Positions 8,646-18,217 of a stretch of DNA of 36,029 nt are shown piece by piece. Every line of letters begins with the position of its first letter. The stretch's first letter is position 1. The DNA is from Candidatus Staskawiczbacteria bacterium (GTDB lineage: Bacteria > Patescibacteriota > Minisyncoccia > Minisyncoccales > Staskawiczbacteraceae): assembly GCA_016196125.1 (NCBI GenBank), contig JACPYG010000017.1:1-36029 (forward strand), given 5' to 3'. A program made the translations under genes and the position numbers. The notes under the pieces were generated by a model. The model was given only the letters and a program-made list of their open reading frames with translations. It had not been told where the DNA came from and did no database searches.

Positions 8646-9508
8646 AAAAATAAGACCCAAGTAATTATTATTGCTAAAATCCAATAACAAAATCCTATAA
8701 CTCTTAAATATCTAATCTGTGTTTTAACTTTATTTAATGTTAAAAGATAAATAACTGTCAATGGAGGTATTGCAAATGGCACGAAATTTAATAATTTTAT
8801 CAGGCCCTTCTCAAGACACAAAAAAATAAAAGAAGAAAAAGAAACAAGCCATAATAAAGCCGAAATAATTACTATTGTTTTTTTGCTTACAACAGTAATG
8901 GAATTTTTTATTTTTAGAGACAATAAAGACGCTCTATCAACTTCTTTGTAAAGCATGTATCCTGCGCTTTTTGCCGAAATTAAAAACATTACTGCCGATA
9001 GTGGAGGCATAGAAATAGAAAAAATAAGCCAAGAGGCGATAAATCGAAAGAAGAAAGTAAGAGTGGCGCCAAATAAAATATCTAATATAACTCTTTCTTT
9101 AAAGCGCGTGTATTGAAAAGAATATAAAAATCCGGTGATAAGAAGCGCCAACAAGGCAGTCAAAAAATAAAGGTTAATAGTAAAACCAAAATAAAGACCG
9201 GCGATAGTAAATATTACGGCAAGAAACGATGTGTTTTTTTCTCCAAAATATCTGACTGATTTTGAATAATGGTTTTTGTTTTTATTATAACTGTCAATTT
9301 TTGCATCGCTAAGATTATTGTAAATATAAATTGCCGAGCAAATAAATGACAAAGAAATTATCCCTATAAATAATCTGCGCCAATCCAAGTTACTGCCAGA
9401 AAGATAAAACGACAAAAAAACAACAGCAATGTTTTTAACATTGCTTAAAATTCTGGTTAAATTAAAAAAATTCAACAAAAATTCTTTTGTTTTTTTAAGA
9501 AATTCCAT
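8642..9508 (-). CDS. UbiA family prenyltransferase
   Basis: 288 aa, about eight or nine transmembrane helices. The aspartate-rich motif reads NNLSDAKID (Asp68, Asp72), and a second loop is present around YKEVDRASLLSLKIK. The overall arrangement resembles decaprenyl-phosphate 5-phosphoribosyltransferase-type UbiA proteins (N[DN]xxDxxxD then K/R-rich) rather than ubiquinone enzymes, but the acceptor is not provable by eye. The start overlaps the glyS 3' end by 14 nt, and the stop overlaps the yqeG start (ATGA), so these are co-translated. Confidence 0.87.
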   Translation of the reverse strand: MEFLKKTKEFLLNFFNLTRILSNVKNIAVVFLSFYLSGSNLDWRRLFIGIISLSFICSAIYIYNNLSDAKIDSYNKNKNHYSKSVRYFGEKNTSFLAVIFTIAGLYFGFTINLYFLTALLALLITGFLYSFQYTRFKERVILDILFGATLTFFFRFIASWLIFSISMPPLSAVMFLISAKSAGYMLYKEVDRASLLSLKIKNSITVVSKKTIVIISALLWLVSFSSFIFLCLEKGLIKLLNFVPFAIPPLTVIYLLTLNKVKTQIRYLRVIGFCYWILAIIITWVLFL

Positions 9509-10790
9509 CTTCTAAAAATTTAACCAAGTCTTTTATTTTTATTCTTTCTTGCGCCATTGTGTCTCTGTGTCTTACGGTTACATCATTATTTTCTAAAGAT
9601 TCAAAATCCACAGTCAGGCAAAATGGAGTCCCAATCTCATCTTGGCTGTAATATCTTTTTCCAATATTTCCCCTATCGTCAAAAACGGCATTAAATTCTT
9701 TTTTAAGGCCAGCATAAATTTCTCTGGCGATTTTAACTAATTCCGGTTTATTTTTCAAAAGAGGGAATACCGCAACTTTATAAGGAGCTAACATTGGCTT
9801 TAATTTTAAAACCACCCTTTCTGATTCCTCTTTGTATGCATCGTAAATTAAGGCCAAAACAGACCTGTCTACGCCAAAAGTCGGCTCTATGACATGGGGA
9901 TAAAATTTTTCGCCTGTTTCCTCGTCTTTATAGGGAGCTTCTTTAAAATGGTTTTTTAAGTCAAAATCAGCGCGATATGCCAATCCATATAATTCACTTT
10001 TGCCAAAAGGAAAATCATATTCAAAATCTATGGTTTTTTTGGAATAATGAGCCCTCTCGCCGTCTGGAACATCTGACTCATGAATGCTGTCTTTTTTTAA
10101 TCCAAGCGCATCTGTCATCCAATCCCACATCTCTTTCTGCCAATACTTAAATGAATCTTTCCAATCATTTTCTTTTATAAAATATTCTATTTCCATTTGC
10201 TCAAATTCACGGGTTCTGAAGATAAAGTTTCCTGGCGTAATTTCATTGCGAAATGCTTTTCCTGTTTGAGCAATGCCAAAAGGAATTTTTTTTCTTGAAG
10301 TTTCCAGCACATTTTTAAAATCCACAAACATCGCCTGAGCAGTTTCGGGCCTGAAAAAAACTTCATTGGCTTTTTCTTCCGCCGGCCCCAAAAAGGTTTT
10401 TAACATTAAATTAAATTGCCTTGATTCGCCGAGTACTCCGCCGCAGTCAGGGCATTTTTTTGAATTAACATGGTCGGCTCTAAATCTTCTTTTGCATTTT
10501 TTACACTCAACCAAAGGGTCAGAAAACTCTTTTAAGTGCCCCGACGCCTCCCACACTTTTGGATTCATTATTAAAGCCGCGTCAATGCCAACCATATCAT
10601 TTCTTTGGTGCACAAAACGCTTCCACCAGAGATTTTTTATATTATTTTTCAATTCAACGCCTAATGGGCCATAGTCATAACTATTAGCTAATCCTCCATA
10701 AATTTCAGAGCCTGGAAAAATAAACCCCCGCCTTTTGCATAAAGAAATTATCTTTTCCATTAAATTGTTTTCTTCTTTTTTTTCTTTCAT
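9495..10790 (-). CDS. glyS: Glycyl-tRNA synthetase, eukaryote/archaeal-type homodimer
   Basis: 431-aa class II synthetase. Class II motif 1 lies near the N-terminus (GPLGVELKNNIKNLWW), motif 2 in FRNEITPGNFIFRTREFEQ, and motif 3 in EPTFGVDRSVLALI. A zinc-type CKKCKRRFRADH…CPDCGG insert is present, and the C-terminal anticodon-binding domain includes YKVAVFPLLKN and DDRGNIGKRY. This is the single-chain alpha2 form, not the bacterial alpha/beta form. It sits 34 nt after the Ig-like membrane gene in the same run. The gene symbol follows the usual naming for this form; glyQS is also used. Confidence 0.96.
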   Translation of the reverse strand: MKEKKEENNLMEKIISLCKRRGFIFPGSEIYGGLANSYDYGPLGVELKNNIKNLWWKRFVHQRNDMVGIDAALIMNPKVWEASGHLKEFSDPLVECKKCKRRFRADHVNSKKCPDCGGVLGESRQFNLMLKTFLGPAEEKANEVFFRPETAQAMFVDFKNVLETSRKKIPFGIAQTGKAFRNEITPGNFIFRTREFEQMEIEYFIKENDWKDSFKYWQKEMWDWMTDALGLKKDSIHESDVPDGERAHYSKKTIDFEYDFPFGKSELYGLAYRADFDLKNHFKEAPYKDEETGEKFYPHVIEPTFGVDRSVLALIYDAYKEESERVVLKLKPMLAPYKVAVFPLLKNKPELVKIAREIYAGLKKEFNAVFDDRGNIGKRYYSQDEIGTPFCLTVDFESLENNDVTVRHRDTMAQERIKIKDLVKFLEDGIS

Positions 10791-10824
10791 AATCTTAAAT
10801 TTTTATTAAACTTCTATTATTAAT

Positions 10825-12501
10825 TTATTGCACTATCCCTCCGCCAGAACCGCTTTGGTCATCGGGTAAACTGGTATTAATCGACGATGCCGCGCCTTTT
10901 GCAACAGCCCCGGTAAATTGATCGTCTGCGGTAATGCTTGCTTCGCCAATAAGAGAGGCTGTGCTTCCTTTTTGAGAATTATCAGGAGTTAAAGAAACTT
11001 GAAAAGAAAGCAAAGGAGCGCTGCTTACAATTCCTATACCGGCTTCAAATGAAGACCCGCCTGAAACGTTCCAAACTATTTCCCGGCTATTATTGTCAAA
11101 TGAAAAATTTAAAAATTCCGATTCTGGCAAAACTTTTCCGGTCAAACTCACATTTTGCGGCAGAACTGCCCTGATTTTTGCATTTTTAATATCGTTGAAA
11201 TAATTCTTTAGCTCCCAAGTTATGGTATAGGTCGTTGAAACGCCAACTGTCGGAGGAATGGGACCCGAATTTGTAATTCCTGCCTGGTCTGAATAATATC
11301 CTTTTTGCAAAACTTCTAATTTTGAATTAACTTTTGTTTGGAACTCATTGCTAATTTCAGAAATATTAACTTTATTTTTTATTATTGTATTATTTTTTTC
11401 TAAATCAGATTGAGTCCAATTATTTTTTAATTGAACATCAAACTCAACTTTACCTTCTTTTTGAGGAGCTAAATACCTTAATTCTGGCACCTGTTTATAG
11501 TCCCAGGCAATTAATCTGTCGTTTGCCCTAACCTCTCCGGCTTCGGATGTTATGCTTTGCATATCTATGGCTTGGCCGTCCAGTTTTATCAGTAAAAATA
11601 AATTATCAAAAGGCGTAGACCCAATATTTCTAAAGAAAATCTCGTAGTGTAATTTTTCTCCGGGAGAAGCAACATAATTCGGATAACCGTTGATTTGCTG
11701 GGACATGAAAATCAAGGGCTCAACAATGGACACTTCTTTGCTTGTATCTTTTATTAAAACAAACTCCCCGTCCTGCCACATGCCAAGGCGAGCGGCAAAG
11801 CTTAATTGGCTTCCCGGGTCGCCTGTAATTCTTCCGCCAACTGTTATTCTGCCGCCCTGCGCTTTGTCCAGAGTTGGAATTTTCCATTCAGATTTATCCA
11901 GAGATAAAGGGACTGAATTTTCCAGCTGAAAACCAGTTATGGAATCAATTTTTATGCTAAGGTTCTCTAAGGGATAATCTACATTGGAAAAATAATTAAG
12001 GGAATACTGTATTTCTTTGCCTCTTTCTGCTTTTGACGGCAAATCAAAATCCAATGTTATGGGCACCGCATCAATTTTTGTGCTAAAAGTGGTGCTAGAT
12101 TCGAAGCGAACCGTTAGATTTTTTGGCATATAAGAAAGCCACGCCTTTGCTACCGCCAAATCATTTTCACTGCCCAAAAGCCGTGTTTTAAATTTTACAA
12201 AATCCTCGTCTCCCGGATAGATATCTTTTAAATCTTGAGTGAATCTTGTCTTGTCGTCTTCAGTCAGGGAATGCTCGGGAAGTTCAAAAATAAGCCTTGG
12301 CTCCTGCAAAACAGAGTTGCCGTTATTTTTGTATTTAACGGTATATTCTATTTCATCGCCCATTTTAATAGTATCGGCTCCCAGAATCTCCAATTTTAAA
12401 ACTTCTTTTGAAAAAATATTGTTACGATAAAGCCAGAAGCCGAAAAAACCTCCGATAATAATAAGTGATATTATAATTATAATAATTATTTTTTGATTCA
12501 T
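10825..12501 (-). CDS. Membrane-anchored DUF11/Ig-like multidomain surface protein
   Basis: 558 aa. An N-terminal Ile-rich transmembrane anchor (about residues 4-24) ends in a short basic patch (LYRNN), leaving a large exported part. At least three beta-rich units resemble DUF11/CARDB-type repeats: EIEYTVKYKNNGN, EIQYSLNYFSNVDYPL, KLHYEIFFRNIGSTPFDN and TYTITWELKNYFNDI mark successive domain starts. The C-terminus is Gly/Ser-rich (SGSGGG). No enzymatic motif was seen. The start overlaps recO by ATGA, an odd pairing of a surface protein with recO and ileS. Function unknown; probably an envelope adhesin or scaffold. Confidence 0.8.
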   Translation of the reverse strand: MNQKIIIIIIISLIIIGGFFGFWLYRNNIFSKEVLKLEILGADTIKMGDEIEYTVKYKNNGNSVLQEPRLIFELPEHSLTEDDKTRFTQDLKDIYPGDEDFVKFKTRLLGSENDLAVAKAWLSYMPKNLTVRFESSTTFSTKIDAVPITLDFDLPSKAERGKEIQYSLNYFSNVDYPLENLSIKIDSITGFQLENSVPLSLDKSEWKIPTLDKAQGGRITVGGRITGDPGSQLSFAARLGMWQDGEFVLIKDTSKEVSIVEPLIFMSQQINGYPNYVASPGEKLHYEIFFRNIGSTPFDNLFLLIKLDGQAIDMQSITSEAGEVRANDRLIAWDYKQVPELRYLAPQKEGKVEFDVQLKNNWTQSDLEKNNTIIKNKVNISEISNEFQTKVNSKLEVLQKGYYSDQAGITNSGPIPPTVGVSTTYTITWELKNYFNDIKNAKIRAVLPQNVSLTGKVLPESEFLNFSFDNNSREIVWNVSGGSSFEAGIGIVSSAPLLSFQVSLTPDNSQKGSTASLIGEASITADDQFTGAVAKGAASSINTSLPDDQSGSGGGIVQ

Positions 12502-13229
12502 ATTATTGGGCTTGTTAAATTATATTTTAAATAGTTATCCGATATTTCTCCGAATAAATTTTGAGAGAATATATCCACTTTTAATTTCGATAAAATTTTC
12601 CAATCTTTTTTTAAAATTAATCTCAATATTTTAACAGTATCTGAATTAATCTCTTTGAACTCTATATCAGAACCCGAACAATTTTTACAAATGACCCCGC
12701 CATTTTTATTAGAAAAATAAAGACTGTGCGGATTTAACTTCAACCTGCAAATAACGCAATTCTGAATTTCGGGATGATACCCTATCACAGATAAAAAATT
12801 CCAAAGGAAATAATAGTAAATCAATTGAATAATAGGAGTCTGTAGTTTATGGTTGTTTAATTTACCAAGCGTCTCATTCAACAGAATAAAAATATCCTCA
12901 TCCTTTTCCTGCCCCTTGATAAAGTTATCTAAAACTTCGCTTATTTTGTAACTAATTTCTAATTTATTGGGGTCTTTTATTATATTATTAAATCTTTCTA
13001 TTGCAATTGTGTCGGTAAGAGTTTTGCGATTTTTCCCTTGGATAAATTCAATTTCCGACAAAGAAAAAATCTCAATTCCGCCTCTTAATTTTGATGTTAT
13101 TTTTCTTATGGCGCGGCCTACTATTTCTAATCTTCCGAAGTCGTAGGTAAAAACTGAAAAAACTCTGTCTGCTTCAAATATATCTTTTTTTTTAAAAATA
13201 AATCCTTGCGTTTTATAATAAATAGCCAT
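12498..13229 (-). CDS. recO: DNA repair protein RecO
   Basis: 243 aa. The N-terminal OB fold begins YYKTQGFIFKKKDIFEADRVFSVF, typical of RecO. It is followed by a helical region and a zinc cluster CVIC…CKNC (Cys158, 161, 181, 184). RecO mediates RecA loading onto SSB-coated single-stranded DNA with RecR. It starts 1 nt after the ileS stop and overlaps the following gene by ATGA, so it is translationally coupled to both. Confidence 0.93.
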   Translation of the reverse strand: MAIYYKTQGFIFKKKDIFEADRVFSVFTYDFGRLEIVGRAIRKITSKLRGGIEIFSLSEIEFIQGKNRKTLTDTIAIERFNNIIKDPNKLEISYKISEVLDNFIKGQEKDEDIFILLNETLGKLNNHKLQTPIIQLIYYYFLWNFLSVIGYHPEIQNCVICRLKLNPHSLYFSNKNGGVICKNCSGSDIEFKEINSDTVKILRLILKKDWKILSKLKVDIFSQNLFGEISDNYLKYNLTSPII

Positions 13230-13230
13230 G

Positions 13231-16218
13231 CTACATTTTTCTGATTTTCAATAATATTTTCTGGCCACCAATTTCTGTTTCTTGCTCTAAGTCAAACTTT
13301 GTTCCTGAATTTTTTTCTAAATAAAAGTCTTTTGCTTTAATCTCTCTTAGTATGAAATCTTTATTTTTATCTAAAATTTTATTCATTTCTTGGTCTCCGG
13401 AAAAGGAAATTGAAATTTTATCTTCCGGCTTTAGGCCTATTTTTTTCCTCATATCTTGAATGTACCTGATTACATCTCTTATTATTCCTTCTTCTTTCAG
13501 TTCTTGCGTGATTTTCGCATCAAGCTCTATTGCGTTTTTAATCTTGGAATCAAAAATAATCTTCTTTACATTAACTTCATCTTTTATCAGTTCCAATATT
13601 TCTTTCTCCCCTTCAATACTAAATGTTTTGGATTTTATTTTAATTGAAGCAATGGGCTGTCTTACCTTAATTTCTTTTTCTGACCTTTCTGCCAAAGACA
13701 AATTAACAATAGCGCGCGCTTGGTCCATTTTGCCTTCAAGTTCCAAATCGGCGTAATTTTCCTCTTTTAATTGAGGCCAGCCGCACAAATGAACCGATTC
13801 TGGCATATTATTTGTTTTCAAATTTTGATAAATTTCTTCCGCAAAAAAAGGCATTATCGGGCTCATTAGTTTTGCAAGATTCAAAAGCGCGCAATAAAGA
13901 GACGAAACTGCCTCTGACCTATCTTGGCTATCGTTGACTTGCCCTGAGTCTAATGAAGGGTGGAATCTTTTTCTTGACCTTCTTACATACCATAAAGACA
14001 GATCATTTATAAAAAAATCTTCTATGTTTAAAACCGCTTTAGCAACATCATATTTTTCAAAATTAAATTCACAAGTGTTAATTAAGTGGTCTGTTTTTGA
14101 TAAAATCCATTTATCTAAAACGTTTTTCGGCGATGGGTTTAAATCTATATTCGGCAGTTCCTCTTTTTTAACATATGTATTAAAAAAAGTGTAAATATTA
14201 TATAGAGTCAATAATCTTCTTTTTGACTCATTTGCCGCACTATAACCAAAATTAAGATTTTCTGCCGGATTTTGTTTTGAATACATCCAGCGCATCGGAT
14301 CGGCTCCAACAATTTTTACCGCATCGTTAAGCCAAATGGCGTTTCCTTGCGACTTGTGCATTTCTTGGCCTTTTTCGTCTTTTACCGATGAATAACCAAA
14401 AATAGTTTTTACTGGAGCCGTTTCTTCCAATACTGCCGACATAACCAATAAAGAATAAAACCAGTTTTTAAATTGCCCGGGGAATGACTCGCAAATCAAT
14501 TCTGCAGGAAACCATTTTTTCCAGTAGGATTTGTCTTCAAGATATTTTGTTGTTGAAAAGGGAACTATTCCCGCATCCAGCCAAGGGTTTCCAACATCTT
14601 TAATCCTTGAAACTGTTTTTTGGCATTTACCGCATTTTATTTTTACATTATCTATCCATGGCCTATGCGGAGAATTTCCGCCAGAAGGCTTGTCAAAACT
14701 TTCCCACCCCTCCACCGCCCTTTCTTTTAACTCTTCTTTTGAACCAATAACTTCAAAACTGCCGCACTCGCATTCAAAAATAGGCAAAGCCAAGCCCCAG
14801 TACCTCTTTTTTGAAATCAGCCAATCGTGCATATTTTTTAACCAATCCAACTCTCTTTCTTTGCCAAAAGGAGGAATCCAATTTATTTTTTTAGTTATTT
14901 CTTCCAATGGTTTTCTTAATTTTTTCATCGAAATATACCACTCATCCACAACACGCCAAACTAATTCTGCTTTACATCTCCAGCAAGTAGGATATTTATG
15001 CCTATAAGGCAAAATTTCAAAAACCCAACCTTGGCTCGCCGAAGCTTTAGCGGAGGCGGCTTTCGCCTTCTCGCTTTCTGCAACCAAATAATCCAAAATT
15101 ATCTTTGGATTGTTCTTGGCATTTTGGCCAGAAAATTCACCCAAACCATCCAAATAAGATGCATCTTCTCCTATTACTTCTATTAGCGGCAAACCGCGTT
15201 TTTTACCGAGTTGAAAATCCTCCTGGCCGGCAGAAACAGCTGTATGCACAAGACCGGTTCCGTCTTCTATGTTAATTGGCATTATTCTGCTGTCAGTTGC
15301 AATTACAATATGGAACTTTTCTGGATTTTTTTGGGCCGCTTCTTTTACTTTTGGCAGGTTATCAAAAGCAAAACTGTATTTTAACCCGACTAATTTTTTG
15401 CCCTTTACGGTTTTTAAAATTTTGCTTTTGTCTTTGAATATTTTTTCCACTAAATCTTTTGCAACCCAAAATGAAAAACCCGTATCGCCTCTCACCAGCG
15501 CATAATCAATTTTTTCATCAACGGCCACGGCTATATTTGCCGGCAGCGTCCATGGAGTTGTTGTCCACACCAAAAGATACTCGTCTTTGCGGCCCACAAT
15601 CGGCAGTTTAAAATATATTGAGTCGTGGACAATTTCTTTATATTCTTCTGTTAAAATTTCGTGCTGGCTGATTGCCGTTCCGCACCTTGGGCACCAGGGA
15701 ACTGAATCTCTGCCTTTATACAAATAACCTTTCTGCCAGCATTTTTTCAAAAAATGCCAGATAGCATAATTATTGGCATCAGACATTGTATAATAAGAGT
15801 TTTCCCAATCCATCCACTGGCCCAATCTTATTGACTGCTCTGTTTGAATGGCCGAATATTTTCTGACCCTTTCTTTGCATTTTTCAACAAATTTATCAAT
15901 TCCGTAAGCTTCAATGTCTTTTTTATTTTTAAAACCGAGTTCCTTTTCCACTTCCACTTCCACCCACAAACCCTGGCAATCAAAGCCGTTTTGATACCTT
16001 TCGTCAAACCCCTGCATTGCTTTGTATCTGCAAAATAAGTCTTTATAGGTTCTGCCCCAGGCATGATGCACTCCCATTGGATTGTTTGCTGTAATAGGGC
16101 CATCTAAAAACGACCAGGGTTTTTTACCTTTGTTTTTTTCTCGGAGTTTTTCAAAAATCTTATTATCTTCCCAAAACTTTAAAATTTTTTCCTCGTTTTC
16201 CGGAAAATTATAGGTCAT
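13231..16218 (-). CDS. ileS: Isoleucyl-tRNA synthetase
   Basis: 995-aa class I synthetase. The HIGH signature reads GVHHAWGR near residue 50 and KMSKS reads MHKSQGN with Met at about 620; the editing domain has VWTTTPWTLPAN. The variant signatures and the C-terminal domain resemble the eukaryote-like (type 2) IleRS, which in other bacteria is linked to mupirocin tolerance; that trait is not shown here. Two insertion-like stretches match repeat DNA: AKAASAKASASQG (encoded about 15030-15070) and HPSLDSGQVNDSQ (about 13930-13970). It heads the long minus-strand run. Confidence 0.96.
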   Translation of the reverse strand: MTYNFPENEEKILKFWEDNKIFEKLREKNKGKKPWSFLDGPITANNPMGVHHAWGRTYKDLFCRYKAMQGFDERYQNGFDCQGLWVEVEVEKELGFKNKKDIEAYGIDKFVEKCKERVRKYSAIQTEQSIRLGQWMDWENSYYTMSDANNYAIWHFLKKCWQKGYLYKGRDSVPWCPRCGTAISQHEILTEEYKEIVHDSIYFKLPIVGRKDEYLLVWTTTPWTLPANIAVAVDEKIDYALVRGDTGFSFWVAKDLVEKIFKDKSKILKTVKGKKLVGLKYSFAFDNLPKVKEAAQKNPEKFHIVIATDSRIMPINIEDGTGLVHTAVSAGQEDFQLGKKRGLPLIEVIGEDASYLDGLGEFSGQNAKNNPKIILDYLVAESEKAKAASAKASASQGWVFEILPYRHKYPTCWRCKAELVWRVVDEWYISMKKLRKPLEEITKKINWIPPFGKERELDWLKNMHDWLISKKRYWGLALPIFECECGSFEVIGSKEELKERAVEGWESFDKPSGGNSPHRPWIDNVKIKCGKCQKTVSRIKDVGNPWLDAGIVPFSTTKYLEDKSYWKKWFPAELICESFPGQFKNWFYSLLVMSAVLEETAPVKTIFGYSSVKDEKGQEMHKSQGNAIWLNDAVKIVGADPMRWMYSKQNPAENLNFGYSAANESKRRLLTLYNIYTFFNTYVKKEELPNIDLNPSPKNVLDKWILSKTDHLINTCEFNFEKYDVAKAVLNIEDFFINDLSLWYVRRSRKRFHPSLDSGQVNDSQDRSEAVSSLYCALLNLAKLMSPIMPFFAEEIYQNLKTNNMPESVHLCGWPQLKEENYADLELEGKMDQARAIVNLSLAERSEKEIKVRQPIASIKIKSKTFSIEGEKEILELIKDEVNVKKIIFDSKIKNAIELDAKITQELKEEGIIRDVIRYIQDMRKKIGLKPEDKISISFSGDQEMNKILDKNKDFILREIKAKDFYLEKNSGTKFDLEQETEIGGQKILLKIRKM
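13942..13960. repeat. In-frame GC-rich mini-repeat in ileS (site 1)
   Basis: CCCTGAGTCTAATGAAGGG has CCCT/AGGG ends and is related to the elements at 2973, 24284 and 29189. It encodes part of the SLDSGQ stretch in the IleRS C-terminal region. Confidence 0.6.
15037..15058. repeat. In-frame GC-rich palindromic repeat in ileS (site 2)
   Basis: A CGCC/GGCG-ended imperfect palindrome with AAGCTT near its middle, encoding Ala/Ser/Lys-rich residues (AKASAS). The same residues FAKASAGA recur in PolX from the related element at 29549-29576. Confidence 0.6.
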
Positions 16219-16249
16219 ATTACACTTTTAATTACCTTCTATTTATAAA

Positions 16250-17380
16250 TTATTTTTCGAACAAACCTACATATTCATATAATTCAAAAGAACGATTTCT
16301 ATAAAACCCTGTTTTCTCTTTAAGAATTCCCTTGCTTTCAAATTCAAAGATAAGTCGTGTTGCAGTAACAAAAGCAATATTAAGCTCTTTTGCGATTTGA
16401 TTAATATTCATAATAGGCTGAGAAAATAAAATCAAAAGAAGTCTTTGCCCAAGCTCGGCACGACGACCCATTTCCATAATCTTTCGTTCATATTTTTGCC
16501 TTAATGTTATTATTTTTTCAAAAGTTAATTTACCTTTATTAGCAGTTTCAATCACTCCTGAAAGAAAAAAGTTAATCCATTGTTCAATATTATTTGAAGA
16601 CCTTACCATAGTTAAAGAGTTATAATATGAACCTTTATTCCTTTCAAAAAAATCAGACAAATATAATGTAGGCTTCTTTAAAACTTTTGCATCTACTAAT
16701 TGAAGAGTAATAAGAAGACGACCGATTCTACCATTTCCATCTAAAAATGGGTGAATTGTCTCAAATTGATAATGACTTATAGCGACTTTTATCAGTAGCG
16801 GTAATTGAAGGTTTTTGTTATGCCAAAACTTTTCAAGATCAGAAATTAACTCTCCTACTTCGTCTGGATGCGGAGGAATAAAAAATGCATCCCTTAAATT
16901 TGATCCGCCAATCCAATTCTGACTTATACGTATTTCACCGGGTGTTTTGTGTTCACCTTTTGCATGAGCTAAGAGTATCTTATGCGCATTTTTAAGAAGT
17001 CGTATAGAAAGTGGTAATGTGTGCAATTCTTTAATAGAATAATTAATAGCTTCTATATAATTTTGCACTTCTTTCCAATCATCACGTTTTTCTGGATTAA
17101 TATCATCCTTCGAGAGCAGTGCTTCATCAATACCAGTTTTTGTGCCTTCAATCCTGCTTGATGTAGTTGCTTCCTTTGCAATATGCATACGAATAAAATA
17201 ATCTACATCTGGAACAAGACTAGAATAAGCATTTAGTTCACCCAAAAGCCGTACTGCTTCTTCTGAAAGCATATTTATTTTCTTATCTTCCCACTCAAAG
17301 GGTTTATTAATAAGAAAAGGACTAAAACTTCTGTATTCCAACTGCTGTTTATAAATACCCGCCTTAAATGATTGTTTCAT
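16250..17380 (-). CDS. Fic domain protein (putative AMP transferase) with C-terminal winged helix
   Basis: 376 aa. The Fic motif [12 protein letters not shown] starts at His210 and is intact, including the catalytic His and phosphate-binding GNGR. The autoinhibitory motif SSRIEG (residues 74-79) lies N-terminal to it, which is the class II arrangement. The last 60 residues ([20 protein letters not shown]) look like a winged helix-turn-helix. Fic enzymes usually transfer AMP to protein hydroxyls; the target is unknown. No antitoxin gene adjoins it; inhibition is built in. The ORF lies 32 nt upstream of ileS in the same direction. A palindrome covers its promoter and start codon. Confidence 0.93.
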   Translation of the reverse strand: MKQSFKAGIYKQQLEYRSFSPFLINKPFEWEDKKINMLSEEAVRLLGELNAYSSLVPDVDYFIRMHIAKEATTSSRIEGTKTGIDEALLSKDDINPEKRDDWKEVQNYIEAINYSIKELHTLPLSIRLLKNAHKILLAHAKGEHKTPGEIRISQNWIGGSNLRDAFFIPPHPDEVGELISDLEKFWHNKNLQLPLLIKVAISHYQFETIHPFLDGNGRIGRLLITLQLVDAKVLKKPTLYLSDFFERNKGSYYNSLTMVRSSNNIEQWINFFLSGVIETANKGKLTFEKIITLRQKYERKIMEMGRRAELGQRLLLILFSQPIMNINQIAKELNIAFVTATRLIFEFESKGILKEKTGFYRNRSFELYEYVGLFEK

Positions 17381-17409
17381 ATATGAAAATATAATTAACT
17401 GTATTTTCA
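17376..17409 (-). promoter_or_regulatory. Operator-like palindromes at the fic start
   Basis: TGAAAATA (17384-17391) and TATTTTCA (17402-17409) form an 8-bp inverted repeat with a 10-nt AT spacer. A second overlapping palindrome TTTCATATATGAAA (17376-17389) contains the start codon. -10-like TATATT sequence lies between them. A symmetric site at a promoter suits binding by a dimeric HTH protein, possibly the Fic protein's own winged helix. Confidence 0.5.
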
Positions 17410-17455
17410 GTTTAACACATAAGTGAAAATAAGAAAAGCCATATTTACAATTGGT

Positions 17456-17626
17456 TTATATGTCTCTCTTTTTCGTTTCTTTGCCTTTTTCATTAATATC
17501 CTGCACTTTTTCCATAATTTTATCAACAACTTCTGGAGACAACTCTTTTTCAACTTGAGTCTCTTTTTCAACATAAAGCTGTGGTTCCGGTGTTTCTTCT
17601 GGTTGTTGCCTAAATTGTTCTGACAT
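17456..17626 (-). CDS. Small charged hypothetical protein (56 aa)
   Basis: An open frame from the ATG at 17624-17626 to TAA, beginning MSEQFRQQPEETPEPQLYVE and ending with a lysine-rich tail (KGKETKKRDI). It is rich in Glu, Gln and Lys with no cysteine or membrane segment; the middle (SPEVVDKIMEKVQDI) could form one helix. The composition is protein-like, and it fills the otherwise empty gap between fic and the histidine phosphatase in the same orientation. No ribosome site is evident. Function unknown; it could encode a partner of the Fic protein or be unrelated. Confidence 0.6.
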   Translation of the reverse strand: MSEQFRQQPEETPEPQLYVEKETQVEKELSPEVVDKIMEKVQDINEKGKETKKRDI

Positions 17627-17643
17627 AACTTATTATTAAAAGT

Positions 17644-18213
17644 TTAATTCAGTTTCCTTACCTCGCTCTTGTGAATTCTTTTCTTAAAAGGATTATTATG
17701 TATAGTTTCTAACAAAGAAAACCCCTTTACTTTTCCTTCCAATAAAAATAACGGGCATTCATGGCTGATTATTAATATATTTTTATTTTTGTATTTCTTA
17801 TCTACGTCTTTTAAAAAGCTGGATACTCTTTTCAATAAATCAGCATAGGTTTCCCCTTTTGGAACACTATGATTAATTCTTTCTTCTTCTTTTTTAAACT
17901 GCCCGTGAAAATCAAATATTGGTTTTGAATTAAAAACCCCGAAACCAATTTCTCTTAATCTTTTATCTATTTTTGGTTTTATTTTTAATATATTGCCAAC
18001 AATTTCTGCTGTTTGCCGAGTTCTTAACAGAGGTGAAACAAAAATCAAATCAATGTTTTTATTCTTTAATGTAAAAGCTGCCTCTTTTACCATTAATTTT
18101 CCTTTTTTTGTAAGATGATTATTAAATTTTTCCGGCCATGAAGAAACAATTTCTCTTGCATTAGACAATGCTTCACCGTGGCGCAGTATATAGTACTTGT
18201 TATTTAATTTCAT
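17644..18213 (-). CDS. Histidine phosphatase (phosphoglycerate mutase-like) family protein
   Basis: 189 aa. The catalytic RHG motif is in YYILRHGEALSN (His near residue 11), the second arginine in SPLLRTRQTAEI, the proton-donor glutamate in VPKGETYADLLKR, and the second histidine in ILIISHECPLFLL. This is the two-histidine phosphatase fold; members include cofactor-dependent phosphoglycerate mutases and phosphatases, and this short form is more likely a phosphatase. It follows argS by 4 nt, so the two are probably co-transcribed. Confidence 0.9.
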   Translation of the reverse strand: MKLNNKYYILRHGEALSNAREIVSSWPEKFNNHLTKKGKLMVKEAAFTLKNKNIDLIFVSPLLRTRQTAEIVGNILKIKPKIDKRLREIGFGVFNSKPIFDFHGQFKKEEERINHSVPKGETYADLLKRVSSFLKDVDKKYKNKNILIISHECPLFLLEGKVKGFSLLETIHNNPFKKRIHKSEVRKLN

Positions 18214-18217
18214 ATCG

